A DNA stretch of 64,000 nt from Saussurea involucrata (Eukaryota > Streptophyta > Magnoliopsida > Asterales > Asteraceae), in NCBI GenBank assembly GCA_033807775.1, contig CM066321.1:248484422-248548421 (forward strand). Direction: 5' to 3'. The notes under the pieces are model-generated. The model saw nothing but the letters and a program-made list of their open reading frames with translations, was not told where the DNA came from and did not search any database. The translations under genes and the position numbers were made by a program. This document shows, piece by piece, positions 19,166-28,990 of the stretch (positions within the stretch are counted from its first letter, which is position 1; every line of letters begins with the position of its first letter).

Positions 19166-21943
19166 ATGGCGACAATGGAGTTTGTCGATGAACACAATGA
19201 AATTGCGATGCTTCTGAAGCCAAAGCAAGCCGCAGGGTTTCATGATATTGTGGATTTTCTCAAGACCTCACACATCTCTCATGCCCTAACAGTATGCCCA
19301 ACAATATACATCGAACATCAAAAGCAATTTTGGGAGAATGCCACTGTTGTATTTGAAGATGGGCAGAAGATCATTCGCACAAGGGTTTGTGGCAAACCCT
19401 TGAAGGTCACAGAGGAGGTTCTTCGCATTACTCTACACTTTGATGATGCCTCGGGTATAACCTCTATATCTAATGATGAACTCTACTCGACCTTACAAAG
19501 AATGGGGTATGAAGGTCCCATTGGAGTTTTTAAATTCTACAAGTCAAAATTTTACACCCAATGGCGATTTCTTGTTCATACTCTTATGCACTGTATTTCA
19601 AAGAAAACAACTGGATGGAGTGAGTTTAGCAGTACCATTGCTTATGCCTTGGTCTGCTTAACCACTGCCAGAAGGTTCAATTTTTCAGCAATGATTTTTA
19701 ATGATCTTGTGGCAAACCTAGAATCCAAAAAGAAATTTTATATGTATCCTAGGTTTGTCCAAGAAGTTATTAACCATGAATTGACGGATTTACCTCAGTC
19801 TGCTGAGGTATATGTGCCAAAATCCCCTAAAGGGAAGGTTTTCTCAAATATGACAAGACTTCCTAGGGACTCGGAAGGAGTTGACACACCATTGTTCTCT
19901 ACAATGATGGTTGTGTCCCACACCATTGAAGGTATGGCATCAGGGTCAAGGCCCACATTGGACACACCCACTGATGACCAATCCCAACCTTCTATCACAA
20001 AAGTAATCCCTCAGTCCATTCTTGTACGACCCACTCCCACAATAACCAAAAAGTTTGAAAGAAGAAAGGTACACAAGGTTCCTTCCCTTGATGTATCTCC
20101 TAAGAGCCCGAAGCCTTTAAGCCCTCTGTTGGAGCATTCTCCAATGGAGAATATCGAAAGGGAAACCACAGGGGTGTCTCCCAACCCCAAGAAGGTGCTC
20201 ACTAAGGAGAAGGTTGAGCATGTGAGTCGCAAGGCTGCCACAACTTCTGCTAGCAAAGAGAAGACCAGTGGTAATATAACTAAGACCTTCCTCGCGGCAA
20301 CTCAGGGTGAGAAATCATCCAGAGGTCCCAGGTGCCAAGAAACCAAGGGGGTAGGTAGTGCTTTTGCTAGGCAAGAGACACCTGCTACAATTTCCAGTGA
20401 TCCTTTAACGGAGGTAAAAACTCCTAAACAGGGTGAGGATAGATATACTTATGAGGAATTGATGGAAACCATTGCCAACATCAACATTGATGTTATGAAT
20501 CAGCAGAAGGAAATTGATGAGCTTAAAAAGGTGGTTCTTCATCAAAACACCAAGATAGAAAAGAATAAGAAGCTGATCACCAAACTGCTACAAAGAAGGA
20601 AGAAAGCTCAGTATGTTCTGAGAAGGAGAGGATCAACCTCTGATGCTTCCAAAAAGGGGGAGTTAGACTCTGATCTACACATGGAGGATGCAAAGAATGA
20701 GGGGGAGCATGAGTATAAGGTTGAGGGGGAGTCTGAGCAGGCTGCTGATATTACAAAGGAAGCAGAAACAGAACCAGCAGTAGAAACAGTTAATGCTGCT
20801 GAGATTGAGAAAGAAGTAGAAACAGAACCAGCAGTAGAAACAGATAATGCTGCAGTGTCTGAGACTGAAGCAGCAGTAACTGAAATTTTGAAGAATCTTG
20901 TGGAGGCAGCAGTAATTGAAAGTGAGAAGGAAGCAGTACCTGCAACTAAATCCGAGATTGATGCAGAGATAGTTTGGATTGTGAAGGATAGTGTTGAAGC
21001 AGCAGCATTAAAGGTTATAAAAGAAGCAGTAACAGCTATAGCAGTAGAAATGGTTACTGCTGCTGAAAAACAAAAGGCAGCAGAAACTGTTAGTGCTGCT
21101 GAGAGCCACAAAGAAGAAACAGCTGAAATCATTCCTGAAGCTGTTAAAACTCTCAAAAGAACCAAGATGATGTCAACCAAAAGGCCAAGAACAAAGTCCT
21201 TAGCTTCAAAGAAGAAAGATGTAAAGAAGCCAAGGGTGGAACCAACTGTAGAAGAAGCCCATGAGGAAGCAGTGAAAGAGAAATCTGATCCAAAAGTTGC
21301 TGAAGAAGAAGTGGCAACTCCATCAGGGCAATCAAGCAATGTACAATCACAGTCAAATGCTCAATGTGATATGTATATTACTGTGGTTGATACTAATCCA
21401 ATTCAAGCTAAACCATTAGCTTCTATGGCTCCTGAAATCATATTCTGGGATACTTTGAAAGATCAGAGAAAGGAGTACATTAGAGTAAAAAGAGCAGATG
21501 GGAAGTTTGAGGTCAGTTCTACATGGGGAAAACTTTTAAGGATGTGCTCTAGATCAGACTTGGAAGAGATGTTCAAGGTAGGAATGAAGCTTTATGAAAA
21601 TATGCTGACTGAAAGTGGAATGTCCATCACCAAAATGGTACTTGAATACCTGTGCCAAATGTTCAAACCAGAAGCAGTTCAGAATAGGATAGAAAGAAAT
21701 TTTCAAGTCATTACCAACTGGATGCTTATGGAAAACTGTGGAGTGTATGTCATCTCTCTTGACAATACATACCATGAGTATTATTTGGTGGATGTGGTGT
21801 ACAAACATAGCAAGAAAAGATTGAATGGAATGCTACATACTAAGTTGACTTGCAGCAAGGATTCTGAAATGGGAAGATACTTGGTGAGAAGAATTCTCAA
21901 TCAAAGTCTTGGAGTGAATCCTGATTTATGCGTTCATGATTAA
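19166..21943 (+). CDS. Third ORF of element C (925 aa), function unknown
   Basis: Intact. Residues 1-210 form a conserved N-terminal domain with DIVDFLKTSHISHALTVCPTIY and KQFWENATV; a related block (AVNFLKTCCLSTALTITP, then SQFWYTAR) opens the third ORF of element A. Residues 250-420 are Ser/Pro/Lys-rich. About 425-475 is a Lys/Glu coiled coil. About 495-650 is an acidic Ala/Glu/Val region built from EPAVETVNAAE-like repeats. The last 200 residues look folded (WGKLLRMCSRSDLEEMF; NWMLMENCGVYVISLDNTYHEYYLVDVVYKHSKK). I see no signal peptide or membrane helix, so the usual label env-like is not supported. Similar proteins are, to my recollection, widespread in Asteraceae and sometimes auto-named longin-like. 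The acidic region's DNA contains the element's own word in both orientations. Confidence 0.75.
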   Translation: MATMEFVDEHNEIAMLLKPKQAAGFHDIVDFLKTSHISHALTVCPTIYIEHQKQFWENATVVFEDGQKIIRTRVCGKPLKVTEEVLRITLHFDDASGITSISNDELYSTLQRMGYEGPIGVFKFYKSKFYTQWRFLVHTLMHCISKKTTGWSEFSSTIAYALVCLTTARRFNFSAMIFNDLVANLESKKKFYMYPRFVQEVINHELTDLPQSAEVYVPKSPKGKVFSNMTRLPRDSEGVDTPLFSTMMVVSHTIEGMASGSRPTLDTPTDDQSQPSITKVIPQSILVRPTPTITKKFERRKVHKVPSLDVSPKSPKPLSPLLEHSPMENIERETTGVSPNPKKVLTKEKVEHVSRKAATTSASKEKTSGNITKTFLAATQGEKSSRGPRCQETKGVGSAFARQETPATISSDPLTEVKTPKQGEDRYTYEELMETIANINIDVMNQQKEIDELKKVVLHQNTKIEKNKKLITKLLQRRKKAQYVLRRRGSTSDASKKGELDSDLHMEDAKNEGEHEYKVEGESEQAADITKEAETEPAVETVNAAEIEKEVETEPAVETDNAAVSETEAAVTEILKNLVEAAVIESEKEAVPATKSEIDAEIVWIVKDSVEAAALKVIKEAVTAIAVEMVTAAEKQKAAETVSAAESHKEETAEIIPEAVKTLKRTKMMSTKRPRTKSLASKKKDVKKPRVEPTVEEAHEEAVKEKSDPKVAEEEVATPSGQSSNVQSQSNAQCDMYITVVDTNPIQAKPLASMAPEIIFWDTLKDQRKEYIRVKRADGKFEVSSTWGKLLRMCSRSDLEEMFKVGMKLYENMLTESGMSITKMVLEYLCQMFKPEAVQNRIERNFQVITNWMLMENCGVYVISLDNTYHEYYLVDVVYKHSKKRLNGMLHTKLTCSKDSEMGRYLVRRILNQSLGVNPDLCVHD

Positions 21944-22006
21944 GTTTTGGAAGCATCATCTGAAGAACTTGACTTCTCTTCCTGAAAAGTCAAGTTAGGG
22001 GGAGAT
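21944..22006 (+). other. Short 3' spacer and polypurine tract of C
   Basis: TTAGGGGGAGAT (21995-22006) abuts the 3' LTR. Confidence 0.9.
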
Positions 22007-22820
22007 TGTTGGGAACTGAAGATTTGCTAAGTATGATTAATACTGCCAGAACAACATTACTACTGCCAGATCAACGTTAGTACTGCCAGAACAAAGATAC
22101 TACTGCTAGATCAAGGTTAGTACTGCTGAGACATTAATGCTGCTGGAACGAAGTTAATACTTCTGGTATATTAATACTGCTGGTACATTATTAATACTGC
22201 TGAACAAAAGTTAGTACTGCTGGTGTCTTGCGAAAATCTGTTAGTACTGCTTATGCAATGGTTACTACTGCAAGACAAAGTTAATACTGCTAGATCATTG
22301 TTAGTACTGCTAGTCAAGTTAATGCTGCTGGAACAAGTTAATGCTGCTGGAGATTATTAGTACTGCTCATGCTAAATGAAGATTAATACTGCTGATGTGA
22401 TAAGTTTGGAATGAGAAGATTTTGGAGATAAAAGTGGAACGCATGAAGAAATGCTTAAAGAAGATTCAGAAGATCAATTTATTTTTGATAGTTATCTTGT
22501 ACCTATTGTGTATAAATAGTTGTTCATAGATAGTTAATACAGAATACGTATAAGCGAAATACAGAATTAGTTTTGTTTGGAGAGAGAATTAACCTCAAGG
22601 TTTAGAACCCTATTTCTAGAGAAGTAGAAGTCGTCTTGATTGAGCCTGTTCATCAAGATTGAGGTTTGGTTGTAAGCTTGTGAGTCGATTTAGTGAATAC
22701 AAACAACTGTGTGTTTTCTGATATATTGTTCTTTGATTGTGGGAATTAAAGTTCTATTCCGCAGATTCTTTAATTCTGAATTCTAAGTATTGTTAATCTT
22801 GTTAAGAATCGATCCTGACA
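22007..22820 (+). repeat. 3' LTR of element C
   Basis: 814 bp, five substitutions from 15915-16728, with the same run of TACTGC words; followed by the AGTCT duplication. Confidence 0.95.
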
Positions 22821-22825
22821 AGTCT

Positions 22826-23128
22826 CATGTTGAGATCTTCCTAAGGACGAATACACAAGGAATCACTAATACTCTCAAACTTTATTGTCAAATATCTGAG
22901 TGTTATATTCTCACACACACCAAGTTCTTAATCTGTTCTTCGTGTTGTTATCATATATTGAATAACAGTAACTGTTCAAGAAATCCTTTTCATTCTTTAC
23001 TGTTTTCTTTATATATGTGCGTTCTAATATCTATCAAACATATCTGTTAGTTTAATACGCTTCCGCATCAAACTCCAAACTCAACTAATAGACTGTTAAT
23101 CTTGATTAAGTGTATCTGGGTTCCAACA
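22826..23128 (+). repeat. 5' LTR of element B, second part
   Basis: Resumes B's LTR after C and its duplicated AGTCT, ending CCAACA. Together with 15392-15914 it makes 826 bp. The 3' LTR is 850 bp, because it alone carries a tandem 24-bp duplication. Confidence 0.93.
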
Positions 23129-23130
23129 AT

Positions 23131-23142
23131 TGGTATCAGAGC
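23131..23142 (+). other. Primer binding site of B (initiator Met tRNA type)
   Basis: TGGTATCAGAGC, two bases after the 5' LTR. Confidence 0.93.
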
Positions 23143-23300
23143 CTTCCTTGATTTTCAATATCAAGTGATCCACTTATCAAGTTTCGTGATAGATATTATT
23201 AAGATTCAAAATTGTGTCTGGAAACTGCTTAAACCCAGAAAATCTTCAAGTTCATCGAAGTAACTCTTTAGTCATACTTTCTTTCTAAAAATCTTCAAAA

Positions 23301-26300
23301 ATGACAAATACAAATAATTTCTTTACTACTGGTTCTCTCACTAAACCTCCTACTTTCCTTCGAGATGAGTATCCTTAGTGGAAAATAAGAATGGTCCATT
23401 TTTTCGAGGGCACTGAAAAAAATCAAGTACAATATCTGTACAATCCTCCTCCTATTCCCATGACAGTAGTACCTCGCGTACCTGCTACTGCTGAATCTGC
23501 CGAAATCCCCGAACATCAAAAACCAAAGCCAAAAGGGGAGTGGTCAACCGAAGATAAAGCAGAAGATGAAGTTGCTCAGAAAACCAAGAGGACATTAATT
23601 ATGGCAATACCCAACGAACTCTTTCAATCCTTGGATTCATGTGAAACAGCGCATGATCTGTGGAAAGAACTGGAAAGACAGTTGGAAGGAGGTGCTAAAA
23701 CACAAAAAAACCGAAGAGGACAGTACATCAATGAATATCATGCATTCAGAGCCTCTGCAACAGAATCTCTGCAAACAACATACGACAGATTCAACTCTCT
23801 AATCAACAAGTGCAGAAAACCAGGCATTGACAGAACTTCTGAAGAAAACAATGTCATGTTTTTAAAAAGTCTAAATGAAGAATGGCTCCAGCTGTCTATG
23901 TCCCTACAGACAAATCAGGATCTAGACACCTGGACTCTCTCTGATCTTTACGGAACATTAGCCGCACAAGAACCTCAGATAGCACAGGCTAAAACACTAA
24001 CCATTGCACCATATGCATTGGTTAGTAAAACTAAAGAGGATGCACAGAGACCAAGAAATGATAAAGCCACAGAGGAGAAGAAGAAGGAGAAAAAGAAGAT
24101 GGTGATAATTGACAGTGAAGAAGAAGAGCAAGCAGAAAAGGAAATAACTCTTGCGTCACTAGCTAAATCTTTAGCTCTATTGACAAAAGAGTTCAGAGGA
24201 AACAGAAGAGGTTCCGGAAATGAAAGATATGATAGAGACAACCAGGATGACAGAAGAGACAACAGAAGAGGAGAAGAATCAAGTGGCCGACAGAGGTCAA
24301 GCGATAGAAATTACAGAGGAAATGACCGACAAGGGTCAGATGACTCGGTAAGCCACACGCAGCAAGAATGCTACAAGTGCGGCAAACCTGGTCACTATGC
24401 AAATGAATGTAGACCAGAGAAAGGCGGAGACCTACAGAAGTCCAATGATTGAACAGGAAACACTCCTCAAGGGTGTTTTAACTGCGGAAAACCAGGCCAT
24501 TTTGCGAATGAATGCAGAAGCAGATCAAATCGTCCACAGAGGGACTCTGCTTTCTACAAAAAGAAAGCCGAATATTATGCTCAAAAATCCTTAATGGCAA
24601 AAGGACATTCTGAGGAGAACACAGAAGACTTCTAGTCAGACTCTACTTCTGACGATGAACATACCGCCAATGCCCTCTTCTGTGGCATGGCAGAAGTCGA
24701 CTCCTACACTGACTCTGAGGTATCTACTTCAAATTCCAACTCTTGCATTACCTCTGTAGATGATAATACACTTAGAATTAACATTGAAATAATTGAACTG
24801 AAAGAGATAAATCAAAGTATTCAGAAAAGACTCACTTTCAATGAGAGAGAAGTACGGCTTCTCACTCAAGAAAAAGCAAAGATTTTTGAGGAAAAAGAGA
24901 GAATAGAAAAGAAATGGAACAATACTCTAGATCCTTTAAAAAAACAAATTTCTGAATTAACCAATACTTTAAAAGATAAAACAAAAGAACTTTCAATTTC
25001 AAGGAGCGAAACTACTGACATAAGAGCTCTTAAAGAATACTTTCAAAGAGAGAGAGAGGTATTATGGCAAGACTTACTCAGAAGAGAAGTTTTGCTTAAA
25101 AACAATAAAGATGCACAAAAAGTTTATGAAAAAATAAACTCACAAATAGGGAGACGAGGTATAGGGTATGATGATATCACCCTAGGTGTTGAAGGCAAAA
25201 GAAACAAACCTCTGTCCTCTTTATTTGTGATTGGAAAAACGAACAAACCAGATTTTCCAAATCTAATCTCTGTAAGCAAAAGGGCGAAAATCTCTGTGGA
25301 TCCTTACTTGAAGAAACATAAGAAGATGATTAACGTGTGGTTTGAAAACACAGACTCATCATCCTCAACCTCTGTCAATAGAGGTATCAAACCAAAGAAA
25401 TATCTGAAAACACAAGATCAGATTGGTATCTTCAAGTTTGGTAAACCAGAAACCCAAACACAGGTTGCTTTTGTCTGTTTGATAAACGTTGAAAAGAAGT
25501 TATCAGCAGAAGCTCCTGAGTTTAAACCCATTTTTTCAAAAGAAAACGTTAAAAACTTAATTGAAAAAGAGATTTTGGAAATATGGAAATCAAGCGTTTT
25601 AGAAAAATTCTGTACAGCTTATATAGATAAATCTCTCACTGAAGAAATCTTATTAGAAACCTCTGCAATCTATGAAAACTATTCTACAGAGGAAGAAAGC
25701 TTGTATGATGCATGTTCGGAAAATTCAACCTCTATTGAAAGAATTGACTCAACCTCTGTATATGAGGACGACTCAGCTTCTGACGATTCAGAGACAGATG
25801 TTACATCTGGGATAACTCTCTATGACACAGAGGATGTTAAATACTCCTCTGAAGTTCCTCACAGAACTATTTCTCCAAAAGAGAAAATCAAAGAGATTCC
25901 AATCTGCCAAGATTTTCTAAATTTGAATCTACATGTCAAAACCTCTGCTGAGCTTAAAATGTTACAGAAGACCTCTATTGATCCTATAAGTTCTAAATTT
26001 TCAAAACCCAAGGTTAATAAATCTTTTTCTTCTGTGACAGTGATGAAAGAAGTTCACCACAGAAGCAACCCACAGAAGGCAGGTCCTAAACAGAGCTTTT
26101 GCAAACAACATTCGAGTATTCATAGATCTTCTAGTAATAGGAAATCTAATGTAAAGAAAGAATGTAATGCCTCTGTAGCTGAGTTTAAAAAGTTCAATGA
26201 AAAGTTCAAGGAAATTACATCTCATATTCAATACTGTCATTGCTTTGATCTTATGTCTAAACTTAATAATCATTTTTTAAATCAAGATTGTCTACTCTCT

Positions 26301-26444
26301 ACGCCAATTCAAAAGTCAAATCCCACAAAGAAACAATCTGACCTTTCTGCAGAAAACAAAATGTATTTCAAGAATGCCAAAGCAAACTTGAAAAACTCTA
26401 ACAATATTGGACCCATATGGATATGGGTACCTAAATCTCTGTGA
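23301..26444 (+). pseudogene. Long gag of element B with three nonsense codons
   Basis: One frame from ATG 23301 to 26444, with stops at 23376-23378 (TAG), 24450-24452 (TGA) and 24633-24635 (TAG). The first part is a UBN2-type Copia gag (KTKRTLIMAIPNELFQSL; AHDLWKELERQLEGG; NNVMFLKSLNEEW). Next come an Arg/Asp-rich segment and two CCHC knuckles, CYKCGKPGHYANEC and CFNCGKPGHFANEC (24370-24520). From 24760 to 25150 there is a long Lys/Glu coiled coil, and the frame ends GPIWIWVPKSL, the usual entry to protease. The 585-residue stretch from 24687 is open. ACAGAGG/CCTCTGT words recur throughout. Structural protein; probably non-functional as a full-length product. Confidence 0.85.
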
Positions 26445-28990
26445 TTGTCCTGCAGAAGAAGTATGTGCCAATCTGGTATCTAGACTCCGGATGCTCAAGG
26501 CACATGACTGGTGACAGAAGTGCACTATCCACATACAAAGAAACACAAGATGGTGGATCTGTGACTTTTGGAGACAACAAGAAAGGACACATAAAAGGCT
26601 ATGGAGTCATAAGGAAAGAAGACGTTTCTGTATACAAAGTTGCATATGTGGATGGCCTTAAGCACAACCTACTCAGTGTAAGTCAACTGTGTGATACAGG
26701 ATTCAATGTGTTGTTTAAAAGAACTTTCTGCTCTCTACAAAGTGAAGAAACAAGTATGGAACTTCTGCGAGCTGAAAGAATAGGTGATCTATATCTAATG
26801 AACTTCAACTCAAAGAACAAGGACAAAGTTTGCCTTGTTGCCTGCAAAAGTGAAGAAGCCTGGTTATGGCACAACAGGTTCTGTCACTTGAATTTTCACA
26901 CATTAGAAAAACTGGTCAAACTTGATCTAGTTAAAGGTTTGCCAAATGTTAAATTCAATAAGGATCATTTATGTTCTGCCTGTGAGATGGGAAAACTCAA
27001 AAGAGCTTCCCACAAAGGCAAAACAGATGTGTCTTGCACCAGGCCTCTGTACATGCTTCATGTCGACCTCTGCGGTCCCATTGCAATACAGAGCCTAGGT
27101 GGCAAGAAATATATACTTGTCTTAGTTGATGAGTATTCACGTTTCACATGGGTTGAATTTATCAGAAAGAAATCAGATGTTCCAATTATATTGATAAATC
27201 TAATGAAAAGAATCCAAGTTCTTTATGACTGCAAAATACAGAAGTTAAGAAGTGACAACGGCACAGAGTTCAAAAACTGTGTCATTGAAACTTATCTTTC
27301 AACAGAAGGAATTTCACAGAACTTCTCTGCAGCTCGCACTCCACAACAGAACGGTGTTGTCGAAAGAAAGAATCGAACACTTGTGGAAGCCGCAAGAACT
27401 ATGATGTCAGCATGCGGATTATCAATGAACTTTTGGGCAGAAGCAATTTCTACTGCGTGTTATACTCAAAATCGATCGACCATTGTGAAAAGACACATCA
27501 AGACGCCTTATGAATTGCTTAACAAACGGCGGCCAAATATCAAATTTTTCCATGTATTCGGATGCAAATGCTTTGTCTTAAACGGTAGAGACTCAAGAGG
27601 AAAGTTTGATGTAAAAGCAGATGAAGGCAAATTCATTGGATACTCAGCCACTTCCAAAGCCTACAGAACATTCCTTACAAAGTCTCACAAGATTGTAGAA
27701 AGCATCAATGTTTCTTTTGATGATTCATTCCAAATGACTTCTGAGCAAATAAGTTCAGAACTCAGAATTAAAGGGAAATCCTCTGACATCTCAAGAACAA
27801 AAGAAGATTTGAATCTTCTATTTTTGGAGATGTTCCACAATGACATTGATCCTTCTGTCGGAACCATCAGAGTTTCTGAAGAACCATCCTCTGTCGGACA
27901 AAATCCTACAGGTATGACTCTAACTGGTCCAAATAATGCTTCATCTTCTTCTATAAATACTACAGATGCAATTGCCGAAGCAGAAGAAAGTGCAGAAGAT
28001 GAAACATCAAGAAAAACGACCACAGAAGCTGCACAAACCACAGAAGAACCAATTACAGAGGAGATCGAGGACCAAGACTATACATCCTCAGAGGAACAAA
28101 CTCCACCACCACTCGTACCAATCATTCCACAAACGGTAGAATCAACTACCAAGGCACAAAGAACATCAGAGGCTGAACAAGAAGAAACACAAGAAGCCTC
28201 TGAAGAAAGTTTTGATTATATTGATGATCATCTTCAACGCACAACTCAGTGGACAAAAAGCCATCCTCCAAGCCAAATAATTGGAGAACCTTATGACTCA
28301 GTAAAAACAAGGTCTGCCACTGCTAATTTTTGTTTCTTTACAAATTTTATTAGTGTTATAGAACCAAAGAAGACTTCTGAAGCCCTAGATGACCCAAACT
28401 GGGTAGACGCCATGCAAGAAGAACTTCTGCAATTTGAGCGTAACAGAGTATGGACTTTAGTACCTCTGCCAAGAGGGAAACAGGCCATTGGGACTAAATG
28501 GGTCTACAGAAACAAGAAGGATGAAGATAGAGTGGTCGTCAGAAACAAAGCAAGATTAGTAGCAAAAGGATATAGACAAGAAGAAGGCATAGACTACGAT
28601 GAGACCTTTGCCCCTGTCGCACGTCTCGAAGCAATAAGAATATTCTTAGCCTTCGCAGCCCACAGAGGTTTTAAAGTCTATCAGATGGACGTAAAATCAG
28701 CTTTTCTAAACGGTGAAATCCAAGAAATAGAGATCTTAGAGACAAATTCAGATGAAGAAGAAGCTGTCTGGATACGTAAGGGTCTTTATCATCCACATGT
28801 CATGAGATTATTTGGATCTCATCAAGTATATGACCAATTACGACCAGAGCAAGGAACTTCCACAGAACTTAGGGAAGAAGCAAGAAAAGATGCCTGGATA
28901 AATAGAGGCACACAACCAAAACTAACTCCCAGTGCAACCCACATTTCTGACACCGCAGGTCTAGCTGCAGAAGGTGTCATTGAAAAATAG
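26441..28990 (+). pseudogene. Protease, integrase and truncated reverse transcriptase of element B
   Basis: An open frame of about 849 codons, shifted relative to gag at the gag-pol joint (about 26441-26460). Protease: WYLDSGCSRHMTG near 26477. GAG-pre-integrase: EAWLWHNRFCHLNFHTLEKLVKL, then SACEMGKLKRASHKGK. Integrase: LHVDLCGPI, LRSDNGTEF, TPQQNGVVERKNRT, so all three catalytic acids are kept. RT begins WVDAMQEELLQFERNRVW and runs through ARLVAKGYRQEEGIDYDETFAPVARLEAIR to YQMDVKSAFLNGEIQE. Near 28722 the sequence then jumps to unrelated acidic sequence. The YVDD active site and RNase H are absent, so this cannot make a working RT; protease and integrase could still be functional. Confidence 0.88.

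Larger units (their letters stand above)
15915..22820 (+). mobile_element. Element C: Sirevirus-like element without pol, complete; TSD AGTCT
   Basis: LTRs 15915-16728 and 22007-22820 (814 bp each, TGTTGGG to CTGACA) are flanked by exact AGTCT duplications (15910-15914 and 22821-22825). The interior has primer site, a gag remnant with a Ser-Ala-Ala-Asn-Ser-Val repeat, a protease stub, a short-repeat array, a TATA box and a 925-residue ORF. Five LTR differences are visible (about 0.6%). It sits in B's 5' LTR: removing C leaves a B LTR collinear with B's 3' LTR. This is the innermost layer. The TTAATACTGCT-like word saturates it. Confidence 0.95.

Noticed and set aside
20608..21339. Minus-strand ORF of 243 codons
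   Set aside because: Ser/Ala-rich mirror of the acidic repeat in the C third ORF.
19166..21943. Envelope gene in element C (and the equivalent ORFs in A and B)
   Set aside because: No signal peptide, membrane anchor or fusion-type segment is visible; the label env-like rests only on position after pol.
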